A stretch of 64,000 nucleotides of DNA from Pseudoflavonifractor sp. Lineage in GTDB: Bacteria; Bacteroidota; Bacteroidia; Bacteroidales; Muribaculaceae. Below are positions 29,452 to 39,049 of the stretch, piece after piece (the first letter of the stretch is position 1; the number at the start of each line of letters is the position of its first letter). A program made the position numbers and the translations under genes. Under the pieces are notes generated by a model. It was not told the DNA's origin. It searched no databases and worked only from the letters and a program-made list of their open reading frames with translations. Location: NCBI GenBank assembly GCA_023667145.1, contig JAMPAQ010000001.1, forward strand, positions 980,912 to 1,044,911, in the 5' to 3' direction.

Positions 29452-29693
29452 GGCGCTAAGGTAACTTGCGGGGAGATGGGGCGGCAACCATCGTGTCGTA
29501 TTGGCCTATGGCGACGGAGCGTCGTAGACGCGGATTAGTTGTAGCCCCACCACGGAGGGACGGCGGGTCGGGCGTATGCCCGGCACGATGGCCCGGAGGC
29601 GTGGGGGCGAGGTATGTTGTGGGGATGGGCCTCGGAGAGGTCCGCTAATTCGGAGGGAGCATTATAAGACGTCCCTCCGGGACTTTTGGCTTA

Positions 29694-29905
29694 GAGAGGC
29701 GGTGTCCCCGTGCTAAAGCACGGGGTTCTCTCATTATTGCTGTCCCAGCGGGACAGCGTTGGGGGCGCGGAGAGGACGTGTCCCGTGCTGAGGCACGAGG
29801 TTCTCTCATTATTGCTGTCCCAGCGGGACAGCGTTGGGGTCGAGGAGAGGCGGTGTCCCCGTGTTGAAGCACGGGGTTCTCTCATTATTGCTGTCCCAGC
29901 GGGGG
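29694..29905 (+). repeat. Tandem array of three 75-bp double-hairpin units
   Basis: Units repeat every 75-76 bases. First hairpins at 29706-29725, 29784-29797 and 29857-29876 (stems CCCCGTGCT/AGCACGGGG or variants); second hairpins CTGTCCC/GGGACAG at 29740-29756, 29815-29831 and a truncated copy at 29891-29903. The linker GTTCTCTCATTATTG is constant. Another GTCCCTCCGGGAC palindrome precedes the array near 29672. Confidence 0.9.
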
Positions 29906-30056
29906 CGGTGGTGGGCGCTGTGGGACGCGGACGGAATTAATGGACCTCTTCGAGGCCCGATCTGGGAATGTCATGGTTTCTCCATGCCTCGCTGCGCTCG
30001 TGATGGAGCTACAATTAATGCGCGTCTCCGACGCTCTATGGGCACAAGCTGAGGGT

Positions 30057-30110
30057 GTCCCTGCAATGAAGCACGAGGGTTTCTTCATTATGACGTCCCG
30101 CTGGGACAGC
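30057..30110 (+). repeat. Degenerate double-hairpin unit
   Basis: A diverged unit: CCCTGC...GAGGG, linker TTTCTTCATTATGA, then GTCCC/GGGAC at 30095-30107. It ends 15 bases before the right inverted repeat. Confidence 0.7.
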
Positions 30111-30124
30111 GTTGGGGTCGCGGG

Positions 30125-30202
30125 GCGTATCGGAGATACGCCGATAATGAGAGAACCCCGGGTTTCTAACCCGAGGGCACGGCAGCAAGCGCTCCTTGAC
30201 AT
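30125..30202 (-). repeat. Right inverted repeat (double hairpin)
   Basis: The reverse complement differs from the left copy at only three positions. Both internal palindromes are kept, including GCGTATC/GATACGC. Confidence 0.9.
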
Positions 30203-30242
30203 ATTGTAACACGAATCCCATTGAACGGCATATCTATAGGCA

Positions 30243-30276
30243 ACGTGGCCGGGACGAATTGCTCGCCCGGCCACGT
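30243..30276 (-). terminator. Terminator-like hairpin after typA
   Basis: ACGTGGCCGGG pairs perfectly with CCCGGCCACGT. Read on the minus strand after typA, it is followed by TGCCTATAG, so it lacks a good T-run. Confidence 0.65.
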
Positions 30277-30302
30277 ATTATATCCAATATCCATGAAGGG
30301 AA

Positions 30303-32102
30303 TCAGCTCTTGTTGGCACGCTTGCGCTCAAGCTCATCGAGTATGATCTTGCGCAGACGCAGGTGGTTGGGAGTAACCTCTACATACTCATCCTCCTTGA
30401 TATACTCAAGCGCCTCCTCAAGGCTGAAGACTACCGGCGGGATGATACGCGCCTTGTCGTCGGCACCGCTGGCACGCATGTTGGTCAACTTCTTTGACTT
30501 GGTCACATTGACCACAATATCATTCTCCTTGGCGTTCTCGCCGACAACCTGTCCGGCATACACCTCCTCCTGAGGGAAGATGAAGAATCGTCCGCGATCC
30601 TGAAGTTTGTCAATAGCGTACGCGTATGCCGTACCGGCCTCCATGGCGATGAGCGAACCGTTGGTACGGCGCTCGATGTCGCCCTTCCACGGCTGATACT
30701 CAAGGAAACGGTGAGCCATAATCGCCTCACCGGCTGTCGCGGTGAGTATATTGTTGCGCAATCCGATGATGCCACGCGACGGGATGTTGAACTCGATGTG
30801 GAGTCGGTCATTCTGGGCCGCCATCGACACCATCTCACCCTTGCGGCGCGTGACGAGGTCGATAACCTTGCTCGAATACTCCTCGGGGACATTTATCGTC
30901 AACAGCTCGACAGGCTCACACTTCTTGCCGTCAATCTCCTTGACGATGACCTGAGGCTGACCCACCTGAAGCTCGTATCCCTCACGGCGCATAGTCTCGA
31001 TCAGCACGGAGAGGTGGAGCACACCGCGACCAAACACCGTCCACACATCCTCGTGGTCGGCCTTGGTGACGCGCAGCGCGAGGTTGCGGTCAAGCTCCTT
31101 GATGAGACGGTCTCCGATGTGGCGCGAGGTGACATACTTGCCATCGCGGCCAAAGAACGGGCTGTCGTTGATGGTAAACGTCATCGACATGGTAGGCTCG
31201 TCGATGGCTATGCGGGGCAGCGGCTCGGGATTATTGATGTCGGCTACGGTATCACCAATCTCAAAGCCCTCAAGTCCTACCAGCGCACATATATCACCGC
31301 TCTTGACACTCTCGACCTTCTTGCGTCCCATTCCCTCAAAGGTATGCAGCTCCTTGATGCGCTGTTTCACCACGGAGCCGTCACGCTTGCAGAGCGCTAT
31401 ATCCATGCCTTCGCGCAACTCGCCACGATGCACGCGGCCAATGGCGATACGACCGACGTAGCTTGAGAAGTCGAGGGAGGTTATGAGCATCTGGGCATCA
31501 CCTTCAATCTGCTCCGGCTCGGGAATATACTCGATGATGGCATCGAGCACCGGCAGGATGTTGTCGGTCGGGGTCTTCCAGTCGGTCGACATCCAACCCT
31601 GCTTTGCCGAGCCGTATATTGTCGGGAAATCAAGCTGCTCCTCAGTGGCATCAAGGTTGAACATCAGGTCAAACACCATCTCCTGAACCTCGTCGGGACG
31701 GCAGTTGGGCTTGTCAACCTTGTTGACCACCACGACAGGCTTCAGCCCCATCTGTATAGCCTTCTGAAGCACAAAGCGTGTCTGGGGCATCGGCCCCTCG
31801 AAGGCATCGACCAACAGCAGACAGCCATCGGCCATATTGAGCACACGCTCCACCTCGCCGCCAAAGTCGGCGTGTCCCGGAGTGTCAATGATGTTTATCT
31901 TGTATCCCTTATAGTCTATAGAGACATTCTTTGAGAGAATCGTTATACCGCGTTCACGCTCAAGGTCGTTATTGTCAAGGATCAACTCCCCGGCGTTCTG
32001 GTTCTCACGAAAAAGATTGCCAGCCAAAAGCATCTTGTCAACCAAGGTCGTCTTGCCATGGTCGACGTGAGCGATAATGGCAATATTTCTTATTTTCTGC
32101 AT
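30303..32102 (-). CDS. typA: Ribosome-associated GTPase TypA/BipA
   Basis: 599 residues, translation-factor GTPase that acts in ribosome assembly and stress. G motifs: AHVDHGKTT (G1), GITILSK (G2 region), DTPGHADF (G3), NKVDKP (G4). EF-G-like domains III and V follow and the C-terminal domain specific to BipA. Start [16 protein letters not shown] is the family start. Confidence 0.95.
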   Translation of the reverse strand: MQKIRNIAIIAHVDHGKTTLVDKMLLAGNLFRENQNAGELILDNNDLERERGITILSKNVSIDYKGYKINIIDTPGHADFGGEVERVLNMADGCLLLVDAFEGPMPQTRFVLQKAIQMGLKPVVVVNKVDKPNCRPDEVQEMVFDLMFNLDATEEQLDFPTIYGSAKQGWMSTDWKTPTDNILPVLDAIIEYIPEPEQIEGDAQMLITSLDFSSYVGRIAIGRVHRGELREGMDIALCKRDGSVVKQRIKELHTFEGMGRKKVESVKSGDICALVGLEGFEIGDTVADINNPEPLPRIAIDEPTMSMTFTINDSPFFGRDGKYVTSRHIGDRLIKELDRNLALRVTKADHEDVWTVFGRGVLHLSVLIETMRREGYELQVGQPQVIVKEIDGKKCEPVELLTINVPEEYSSKVIDLVTRRKGEMVSMAAQNDRLHIEFNIPSRGIIGLRNNILTATAGEAIMAHRFLEYQPWKGDIERRTNGSLIAMEAGTAYAYAIDKLQDRGRFFIFPQEEVYAGQVVGENAKENDIVVNVTKSKKLTNMRASGADDKARIIPPVVFSLEEALEYIKEDEYVEVTPNHLRLRKIILDELERKRANKS

Positions 32103-32122
32103 ACCAATTTTATTTCCGACTG

Positions 32123-32154
32123 CAAAATTACTATGTTATACAACATATTCCAAA
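32123..32154 (-). promoter_or_regulatory. Promoter of typA
   Basis: On the minus strand TTTG (32154-32151) and TAATTTTG (32130-32123) with a 20-base spacer: a full match to the Bacteroidetes promoter. Confidence 0.78.
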
Positions 32155-32218
32155 CCGACAGCAAAAAAAGTTGCCACCTCTGCAATCACACACCATGGCG
32201 TCAGGTGACCATAAGCCG

Positions 32219-33565
32219 TCAGATGATGCCGAGTCCACAGAAAAAGACGAGGGCTATGCAGACCGGGGCGATATAGCGCAGACAGAATATTATGGCACCG
32301 AGCATCCTCACCCGGCGTGTTCCGCCATTGGTCAGCTCATCGCGCACCACCTGCCGGTTGAGAACCCATCCCACAAATATGGATATGGCCATGCCGCCTA
32401 TCGGTAGCAGAACGTTGGACGACACATAGTCAAACAGGTCAAACAGTGTCATGCCAAAAATCCTGAATCCACCCAACACACCGAATGAGAGCGCACATAA
32501 CACTCCAAACACCATCGCTATCGCCGTGTTGAGACACGTTGCCCGACGGCGACTCATCCCATGCTCCTCACAAAAATAGGCGATGGATATCTCGCTCATG
32601 GAGATTGTCGAGGTCAGGGAAGCGAGAAACAGCAGCACGAAAAACAAGGTTGACCACACTGCCCCACCGGGAAGACCGGCAAAAATCGAGGGTAGCACCT
32701 CAAAGACGAGCCTCGGCCCTGCGGCGGGATGCTCCCCAAAGGTAAACACGGCGGGAAAGATGATGATGCCGGCAAGGATGGCGACAAGCGTGTCGAGTCC
32801 GGCAATCACAGTCGCACTGCGCACCAAGGCTGTCTCGCGGTTAAAGTAGCTCGAATAGGTGATGAGACATCCCAATCCGAGACTGAGCGAGAAAAACGCC
32901 TGACCCATCGCTCCGAGCAAGACCGACGAATCAATCTTGGAGAAGTCGGGCTTGAACAGAAACCGCAATCCCTCCCCTGCCCCCGGCATGGTGAGCGAGT
33001 TAATGCAAAACGCTATAAGTATCAGGAACAAGGCGGGCATCAGCAAATTGGACATACGCTCGATACCCTTCTGCACTCCACGGCTAAGGATGAGGTAATT
33101 GAGTGACAGAAACACGATGACCCACACAGCCGGACGCCAGTCAGAGCGGGCAAACGCATCAAACTGCCGATGAAGCCCATCAACGCTATGCACTCCCGAG
33201 AATCCGACAACCGATTGATAGATATATTCCATAGTCCATCCGGCAACAACCGAATAAAAGCTGAGTATCATCAGCGATGCAGCGATGCCGATATAGCCGA
33301 GACGACTCCACGCGCTGCGTGGCGACAGCTTGCGGAAGGCCCCCGATATATTGGCTCCCGTGTTGCGTCCTATGATAAACTCGGCACAGATGACGGGAAT
33401 ACCGATGACAAATATGAAAAACAGATAGACCAGCATGAACGCGCCGCCTCCATGCACCCCTGCCTCATAAGGGAAACGCCATATATTGCCAAGTCCGACA
33501 GCCGAACCTACTGTCGTCGCTATAACGCCAAGGCGAGTGGTGAATTGTGCTCTATTTTCAGCCAT
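32219..33565 (-). CDS. Sodium-dependent transporter (NSS/SNF family)
   Basis: 448 residues with about 11-12 transmembrane helices. The N-terminus has TRLGVIATTVGSAVGLGNIWRFPYEAG, the Na+/substrate site of the LeuT-fold NSS family; SLSLGLGCLITYSSYF is helix 6. These carry amino acids or related compounds with Na+. The frame is open to 33682 but ATG at 33565 gives the family start MAENRAQF. A paralogue lies just upstream. Confidence 0.88.
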   Translation of the reverse strand: MAENRAQFTTRLGVIATTVGSAVGLGNIWRFPYEAGVHGGGAFMLVYLFFIFVIGIPVICAEFIIGRNTGANISGAFRKLSPRSAWSRLGYIGIAASLMILSFYSVVAGWTMEYIYQSVVGFSGVHSVDGLHRQFDAFARSDWRPAVWVIVFLSLNYLILSRGVQKGIERMSNLLMPALFLILIAFCINSLTMPGAGEGLRFLFKPDFSKIDSSVLLGAMGQAFFSLSLGLGCLITYSSYFNRETALVRSATVIAGLDTLVAILAGIIIFPAVFTFGEHPAAGPRLVFEVLPSIFAGLPGGAVWSTLFFVLLFLASLTSTISMSEISIAYFCEEHGMSRRRATCLNTAIAMVFGVLCALSFGVLGGFRIFGMTLFDLFDYVSSNVLLPIGGMAISIFVGWVLNRQVVRDELTNGGTRRVRMLGAIIFCLRYIAPVCIALVFFCGLGII

Positions 33566-33614
33566 ATATCCTATTACGCTATGTTTGTTTAGATGATTAA
33601 AATCAGTCTGACGG

Positions 33615-33950
33615 TCATTGCCCGACCTTGTCAACGGGCCTTGACAACGGGTCACGGTAGACAGGAGCCTTCTTGACAGCACGCTTGGCCGTATCCTTAC
33701 GCGCTCCCGACCGCCGCCTGCGGGTCGCAGTCGCCACCTGCCTCATCGGCAGCGTGTCGATGACAACACCTCCCGTCGTTACCAAAGCGGTATCAGCTGT
33801 GGGCATATCCACAGACGCGGGAAGATTCTCCCCGGTGCCACGGCCAAGCGCGATGACACCAATGATGCCGGCGAGGAGTATCACGAGCGCCAACAGGGCG
33901 GCAAGTTCCCCGCGTGTCAGCTGCGTGTCACGCATCCACCGTGGCATCAT
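33615..33950 (-). CDS. Small single-pass membrane protein between two transporters
   Basis: 111 residues. Start MMPRWMRDTQLTRGELAALL, one transmembrane segment (LALVILLAGIIGVIAL), then a Thr/Arg/Lys-rich tail. Its ATG overlaps the stop of the upstream transporter, so translation is probably coupled. No family recognised. It may be an accessory subunit, but only position supports that. Confidence 0.6.
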   Translation of the reverse strand: MMPRWMRDTQLTRGELAALLALVILLAGIIGVIALGRGTGENLPASVDMPTADTALVTTGGVVIDTLPMRQVATATRRRRSGARKDTAKRAVKKAPVYRDPLSRPVDKVGQ

Positions 33951-35326
33951 AGATATTGTGAGATGAGGATGACACCGATAAGCGGTGGTGCTATCCATTT
34001 GACAATAAACCGTATGATTGAGAAGACGTGGGATGTCACCGTGCCGTTGTTGGTCAACTCATCACGGAAAAACTTGCCGGGAGCCACCCAACCCATATAT
34101 ACGCACAACAGGATGGAGCCAAGAGGGAGCATGATGTTGGTGGCGACATTATCAAGGAAATCAAAAATCGTCATGCCGCATATCGTCATGTCACTCCACG
34201 ACCCAACGGACAGCGAGCATACGGAGCTGAGGAGAAACAGCGGCAGAATGACGGCAACACAGGCACTTCGGCGACGCATACCGAAACGGTCCTGGAGGAA
34301 CGCCACCGACACCTCGGCAAGGGATATGGTCGAGGTAAACGCGGCCACAGTCAGGAGCAAGAAGAAAAGCACCGACCAGAACTGCGTACCCGACATCTGC
34401 GCGAAAATCTCGGGGAGAGTTACAAACACCAGGGCCGACCCCGCCAGCTGGTGGTCGCCGAGTCCAAAGGTCGTGACTGCGGGAAATATCACGAGTCCCA
34501 TCAGGAACGCCACGAGCAGGTCGAGCAACGAGACGGTGACGGCGGTACGCGTCAGCTTGGTGTCACGCGGGAAATAGCTTGAATAGGTTATCAGGATACC
34601 CATTCCGAGGCTGAGAGAGAAAAATGCCTGTCCAAGGGCATTGATTATCGTCGAGGGGGTGACCTTTGAGAAATCGGGACGCAAGAAAAACGCCACACCG
34701 TCGGCAGCGCCGGGCAATGTCAACGATACGCCACAGAACACCAACAGCAAGACAAACAACAGTGGCATGAGGATGTTTGACATCTTCTCAATACCCTTCT
34801 GCACTCCAAGCAACAGGACACCAAGATTGGCAGCGAGCATCACGTAGGTCATCACGAGCGGTCGCCAGTCTTGCATTATATACTCGCTCATGCGCGTATT
34901 GAACTGCACATCGGCCGCCTCAATCCCCGACAGGGACGACGCGGCGGCGACCGGCTCATAGAGGCCATTGGTGATTGACTGCCACAGATATTCGAGAGTC
35001 CACCCCGACACCACCATGTAGAACGACAATATCAGATAGGACGCCAGGATGGCAAGCGCACCCACCCACCACCAGCGGCGACCGGGAGTGACATTGCGGA
35101 ACGCACCGACCGCATCAGAGTTGCCACCGCGTCCGAGAGCAAACTCCGACACCATCACCGGTATACCGAGCACAAAGATACACAAGATGTATATCACAAG
35201 AAACGCAGCACCGCCATTGGCCTGTGTCTCAGCGGGGAAACGCCATACATTTCCCAAGCCCACAGCCGAACCCACAGTAGCCGCCACAAGTCCTATCTTA
35301 GAACCGAATTTAGCCTTTACAGCCAT
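33947..35326 (-). CDS. Sodium-dependent transporter (NSS/SNF family), second copy
   Basis: 459 residues, clearly paralogous to the copy downstream: KIGLVAATVGSAVGLGNVWRFPAETQANGG, then SLSLGMGILITYSSYFPRD. Around 11-12 helices. First gene of a three-gene minus-strand unit (transporter, small membrane protein, transporter). Confidence 0.88.
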   Translation of the reverse strand: MAVKAKFGSKIGLVAATVGSAVGLGNVWRFPAETQANGGAAFLVIYILCIFVLGIPVMVSEFALGRGGNSDAVGAFRNVTPGRRWWWVGALAILASYLILSFYMVVSGWTLEYLWQSITNGLYEPVAAASSLSGIEAADVQFNTRMSEYIMQDWRPLVMTYVMLAANLGVLLLGVQKGIEKMSNILMPLLFVLLLVFCGVSLTLPGAADGVAFFLRPDFSKVTPSTIINALGQAFFSLSLGMGILITYSSYFPRDTKLTRTAVTVSLLDLLVAFLMGLVIFPAVTTFGLGDHQLAGSALVFVTLPEIFAQMSGTQFWSVLFFLLLTVAAFTSTISLAEVSVAFLQDRFGMRRRSACVAVILPLFLLSSVCSLSVGSWSDMTICGMTIFDFLDNVATNIMLPLGSILLCVYMGWVAPGKFFRDELTNNGTVTSHVFSIIRFIVKWIAPPLIGVILISQYL

Positions 35327-35484
35327 AAAATCAACGCTTTTTTATTAATCACCTGCTTAAACAGATGCAAAATTAGTTAAAATAACAACACTTTAGGTGA
35401 CATACTGTTTATTTTTCAATTGATTATATGTATTTTTGGCAATACCAATCTATCACATGACACTACTACACAAGACTCTTGATA

Positions 35485-35904
35485 ATGAAATTTCATCCTC
35501 TAAGCCTACCACATTACCTGCCCACGGCGCTCGTGGCAGGTCTCATCCTATATCTCACACTGGCACCAAATCCCCTTCCCGACACTGACATCCCCCTGTT
35601 TGATGGGGCCGACAAGGTTGTCCATGCAGTGATGATGCTCGCGCTGATGCTGACAATGTCGTTTGACTATGCGCGTCAGCAATATGACACGGCTGTATCG
35701 CGGTTGTCGACCGGGGTCTACACCGTCATCTGCGCTATAACCGTACTGTTTGGCGGTGCCACCGAAGTCATCCAATATCTCATGGGGATGGGACGCTCAG
35801 CCGACGTGGCCGATTTTCTCGCCGACACAGCCGGGGCGCTCGTCGGTCTCATCATAGCCCCCCGGGTCACCACAAAATTCATAAGATTTCTACGGCGGTT
35901 CTGA
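35485..35904 (+). CDS. VanZ-like membrane protein
   Basis: 139 residues, four hydrophobic segments. FDGADKVVHAVMMLALMLTM is the VanZ-like core (D-K-x2-H) and TEVIQYLMGMGRSADVADFLADTAGALVG the second signature (E-x2-Q, R-x2-D-x2-D). Role unclear in Bacteroidetes; in enterococci VanZ affects teicoplanin resistance. ATG at 35485 preferred over TTG at 35479. Confidence 0.82.
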   Translation: MKFHPLSLPHYLPTALVAGLILYLTLAPNPLPDTDIPLFDGADKVVHAVMMLALMLTMSFDYARQQYDTAVSRLSTGVYTVICAITVLFGGATEVIQYLMGMGRSADVADFLADTAGALVGLIIAPRVTTKFIRFLRRF

Positions 35905-35943
35905 CCCCCGGCCACAGATAGCCTTATCAACAAGCTGACATAT

Positions 35944-35982
35944 AAGAGAGCGGAGACACCGACGTGATGTCTCCGCTCTCTA
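35944..35982. terminator. Bidirectional hairpin between convergent genes
   Basis: AGAGAGCGGAGACA pairs with TGTCTCCGCTCTCT (14 bp, perfect) around a 9-base loop. It lies between the VanZ-like gene and the convergent TlpA-like gene. Flanks are A/T-rich but without a T-run. Confidence 0.68.
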
Positions 35983-36033
35983 TATCATGATATGTCGCAT
36001 TGTAACTTTATTGGCCGAAGCCAAACGTAAAGG

Positions 36034-37152
36034 CTATCGCGCAGCCACGGCAGCGGTATCAGCGGCGGCAGTGGCCACGGGGGCAGGTACAAATCCCTCC
36101 ATGGCACGAGCCACTACGGCACGGAGCGAGTCACCATGAAGCCCGCGCTCGACGATAGTGCCGTCGGGGGCGATGAGCATGATGTGGGGAATACCCATAA
36201 TGCCGTAGATGTCGGTCGGTATCTTCTGTGCGTTGATGATGTTGGGCCAGGGTATCTCTTTCTCGGCAATCTTTGCCTCGGTAGCCTGAGGCTCATCCCA
36301 CACGGCCACGCCTACCACGTCGAGTCCCTTGCCGTTGTACTTGCCATATATCTCACGCACCGTCTCAAGCTCGCGCATACAGGGGCCGCACCAACTTGCC
36401 CAAAAATCGACAAGCGTATAGTTGCCCTTTCCGGCATAATCGCTGAGACGCGACTTAGCGCCGTTGTACTCCACCTCAAAATCGGTAAAATGCTGTCCCG
36501 GGGCGGTCGCTTTCTGCTTGGCAAACGACTCCATGAGATTTTTCACGCGGGTGAACGACTCATAGCCGGGATTGGCTGCGAGAGCCGAGTCCATCTGCGC
36601 GGCATCAAACTCGTAGGCACGGTTGATGAAGATGTAATATCCGATGGGGTTGGACTTGTTGGCGGCAAACACCGAGTCGGCAAGCGACTCAAACTTAGCA
36701 CCAATAGCCTCATTGACCGAATCGGCCTGAGCCGGGGTTATGGCCGGATTGGAGAGCGCGGCAGCCCGTTCCTGCATCAAGGCAGCCTGTGCCTCGCCAA
36801 ACTTGTTGAAGTCATCGTTGAGCTTAGAGCCGGTAGCCTCGCCTGTAGCCCCGTCATAATTTATAGTACCCTCCTCGACGATGAACATACCTCCACGCCG
36901 TCCATCCACAATCACGCGGGCGAGCATCGGGGCATCAACATGTCCGGCAAAGACAAACCGAGCGGAGTCAATCACGACGCTGTCGATGGTATCGCCCGTA
37001 TCATAGTTGACAAGAAAGGCCATGCGGCCATTGAGTTGTGAACCAAGCGAGTCGGGAAACACGCCGTTGACCGTGAAATTGTCGGTCGACTTGGTCCCGT
37101 TACAAGCCGCGAGCAACAACGGAAGCGCGGCGGCAAACAAAAGTTTCTTCAT
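36034..37152 (-). CDS. TlpA-like thiol-disulfide oxidoreductase, lipoprotein with DUF4369-type N-domain
   Basis: 372 residues. Signal peptide with lipobox LLAAC (Cys16). The N-terminal half resembles DUF4369 (GRMAFLVNYDTGDTIDSVVIDSARFVFAGHV). The C-terminal half is a thioredoxin fold with WASWCGPC and cis-Pro GIPHIMLI. Likely anchored to a membrane facing the periplasm and acting on cysteines. An Ala/Thr-rich tail ends the protein. Start chosen at ATG 37152 for the signal peptide. Confidence 0.87.
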   Translation of the reverse strand: MKKLLFAAALPLLLAACNGTKSTDNFTVNGVFPDSLGSQLNGRMAFLVNYDTGDTIDSVVIDSARFVFAGHVDAPMLARVIVDGRRGGMFIVEEGTINYDGATGEATGSKLNDDFNKFGEAQAALMQERAAALSNPAITPAQADSVNEAIGAKFESLADSVFAANKSNPIGYYIFINRAYEFDAAQMDSALAANPGYESFTRVKNLMESFAKQKATAPGQHFTDFEVEYNGAKSRLSDYAGKGNYTLVDFWASWCGPCMRELETVREIYGKYNGKGLDVVGVAVWDEPQATEAKIAEKEIPWPNIINAQKIPTDIYGIMGIPHIMLIAPDGTIVERGLHGDSLRAVVARAMEGFVPAPVATAAADTAAVAAR

Positions 37153-37300
37153 GACGTTATATATTTGTATAATATAATAATGTGGCTTATGCAAGCTCTG
37201 CGACTGCAAAAGTAACCTTTTTTGCCACATTAACGAAAGATGACAGCACAAAAAGACAATGTGAAAATATATTAACCCAAGATTATAGGGGATATATTTT

Positions 37301-37332
37301 ATTGCCGTGACTGATGTTTTTGTATATATTTG
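37301..37332 (+). promoter_or_regulatory. Promoter of the acyl-CoA synthetase gene
   Basis: TATATTTG at 37325-37332 with ATTG at 37301-37304 and a 20-base spacer. About 65 bases before the ATG. Confidence 0.65.
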
Positions 37333-37396
37333 CCCTAACGGTAGGATGCGCCAGCACCGATACCGTCAGATTATCGACCATTAAAAACATTACAAG

Positions 37397-39049
37397 ATGA
37401 ATCATAGCCTCAACCGACACATACAAGATGCGATATGCAACAACTGGGAATTGGCGGCGCTGACCGACTTCCATGGCTCAACCTACCTATACCGCGACGT
37501 GGCACGAAAGATAGCCAAACTGCATCTGATGTATGAGCACATCGGCATTAAAAAGGGTGACAAGATAGCCCTATGTGGCCGCAACTCGGCCCAATGGGCG
37601 GTGGCATTCTTCTCTGTGGTCACCTACGGAGCCGTCGCCGTCCCGATACTCCACGAGTTCAAGGCCGACAATATCCATCATCTCGTCACCCACAGCGAGG
37701 CGCGTCTTTTCTTCACCGACACGGCCATCTGGGAGAATCTCGACCCTGAGCAGATGCCGGGACTTGAGGGCGCGATATTGATAGCCGACTACTCCGTGCT
37801 GATGTCCCGCAACGACAGCATCACCTATGCCCGGGAGCATCTCAACGAGATGTTTGGCAACCGCTATCCCGACCGGTTCACTCCCGAGGATGTGAAGTAC
37901 TATCAGGACAAACCCGATGAACTGGCACTCATCAACTACACGTCAGGCTCGACGGGATTCTCAAAGGGTGTGATGCTCAGCTACCGCAGCCTGTGGAGCA
38001 ACCTGCAATACTGCATCGACAAGCTGACATTCCTTTATCCCGGCGACGGCATAGTGTGCATGTTGCCCCTGGCCCACATGTACGGCCTGATGGTCGAGCT
38101 GATACATCCCTTTGCCAAGGGATGCCACATATCGTTCCTGACGCGTGTACCGTCGCCAAAGATTATAATGGAGGCATTTGCCGATGTAAGACCGAAACTC
38201 ATTGTCACCGTACCGCTCATCATCGAGAAAATAATAAAGACCAAAGTGTTCCCGCTGCTTGACAAGCCGCTGATGAGGATACTGATGCACGTCCCGTTTG
38301 TCGACGACCGCCTACTTGCCAAGATAAAGGAACGGTTGACAGAGACATTTGGCGGACGCGTGCAGGAGATAATCGTTGGCGGCGCGGCACTCAACAAGGA
38401 TGTCGAGGCGTTCCTGCGCCGTATAGATTTCCCCTATACGGTGGGATACGGCATGACCGAGTGTGGCCCGCTGGTGGCCTACGCGCCGTGGGACGTGCAG
38501 CGTCCGGCATCATGCGGACGTATAGTCGACCGCATGGAGGCACGCATCGACTCATCGGATCCCGAGAATGTGCCGGGTGTGCTATGGGTCAAGGGTGACA
38601 ATGTCATGCAGGGATATTACAAGAACCCTGAGGCTACCGCCGCCGTCATGGAGGACGGATGGATGAACACCGGGGACATCTGCACGATGGACTCTGACGG
38701 ATTTGTCTACATCAAGGGGCGCGACAAGAACATGATACTCGGGCCGTCGGGACAGAACATCTATCCCGAGGAGATAGAGCAGAAGCTCAACAACATGCCC
38801 TACGTCTGCGAGTCGATAATAGTGGATGAGGACTCAAAGCTCGTGGCGCTGATCTATCCCGACATCGAGAACGCCCGACATCAGAACATCTCGCTTGAGG
38901 AGCTTGAGAACATGATGAAAGAGAATGTGACGGCCCTCAACCGTGAGCTGCCGGCCTACTCACAGATAAAGTCGGTCAAGGTATTTCAGGAGGAATTTGA
39001 GAAGACCCCAAAGCGCTCAATCAAACGATATCTATACCAACACAAATGA
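37397..39049 (+). CDS. AMP-binding long-chain acyl-CoA synthetase
   Basis: 550 residues of the ANL superfamily. P-loop-like YTSGSTGFSKGVML near 185, GYGMTECGPLV near 355, and GDICTMDSDGFVYIKGRDK near 430, followed by a C-terminal Lys region. Activates fatty acids to acyl-CoA. Its stop overlaps the folP start (ATGA), so the genes are coupled. Confidence 0.88.
   Translation: MNHSLNRHIQDAICNNWELAALTDFHGSTYLYRDVARKIAKLHLMYEHIGIKKGDKIALCGRNSAQWAVAFFSVVTYGAVAVPILHEFKADNIHHLVTHSEARLFFTDTAIWENLDPEQMPGLEGAILIADYSVLMSRNDSITYAREHLNEMFGNRYPDRFTPEDVKYYQDKPDELALINYTSGSTGFSKGVMLSYRSLWSNLQYCIDKLTFLYPGDGIVCMLPLAHMYGLMVELIHPFAKGCHISFLTRVPSPKIIMEAFADVRPKLIVTVPLIIEKIIKTKVFPLLDKPLMRILMHVPFVDDRLLAKIKERLTETFGGRVQEIIVGGAALNKDVEAFLRRIDFPYTVGYGMTECGPLVAYAPWDVQRPASCGRIVDRMEARIDSSDPENVPGVLWVKGDNVMQGYYKNPEATAAVMEDGWMNTGDICTMDSDGFVYIKGRDKNMILGPSGQNIYPEEIEQKLNNMPYVCESIIVDEDSKLVALIYPDIENARHQNISLEELENMMKENVTALNRELPAYSQIKSVKVFQEEFEKTPKRSIKRYLYQHK

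Larger units (their letters stand above)
28208..30202. mobile_element. 2-kb island bounded by 78-bp inverted repeats
   Basis: Bases 28208-28285 and the reverse complement of 30125-30202 match at 75 of 78 positions. Between them are further double-hairpin repeats and one odd gene on the minus strand. It lies between two core genes, uvrA and typA. No transposase or clear target-site duplication is seen, so it may be a non-autonomous element or a local cluster of REP-like repeats. The boundaries are those of the inverted repeats; mobility is inferred. Confidence 0.6.

Noticed and set aside
29694-29905. CRISPR array
   Set aside because: Units are 75-76 bases with two palindromes each and nearly identical throughout; there are no variable spacers and no cas genes.
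29645-30052. Short frames through the hairpin repeats on both strands
   Set aside because: Their translations are just the repeated unit (NNERTPCFSTG-type peptides) in several frames, so they are not genes.
28208-30202. Insertion sequence with transposase
   Set aside because: The only long frame lacks any transposase motif (no DDE, HUH or serine recombinase pattern) and no target-site duplication is clear.
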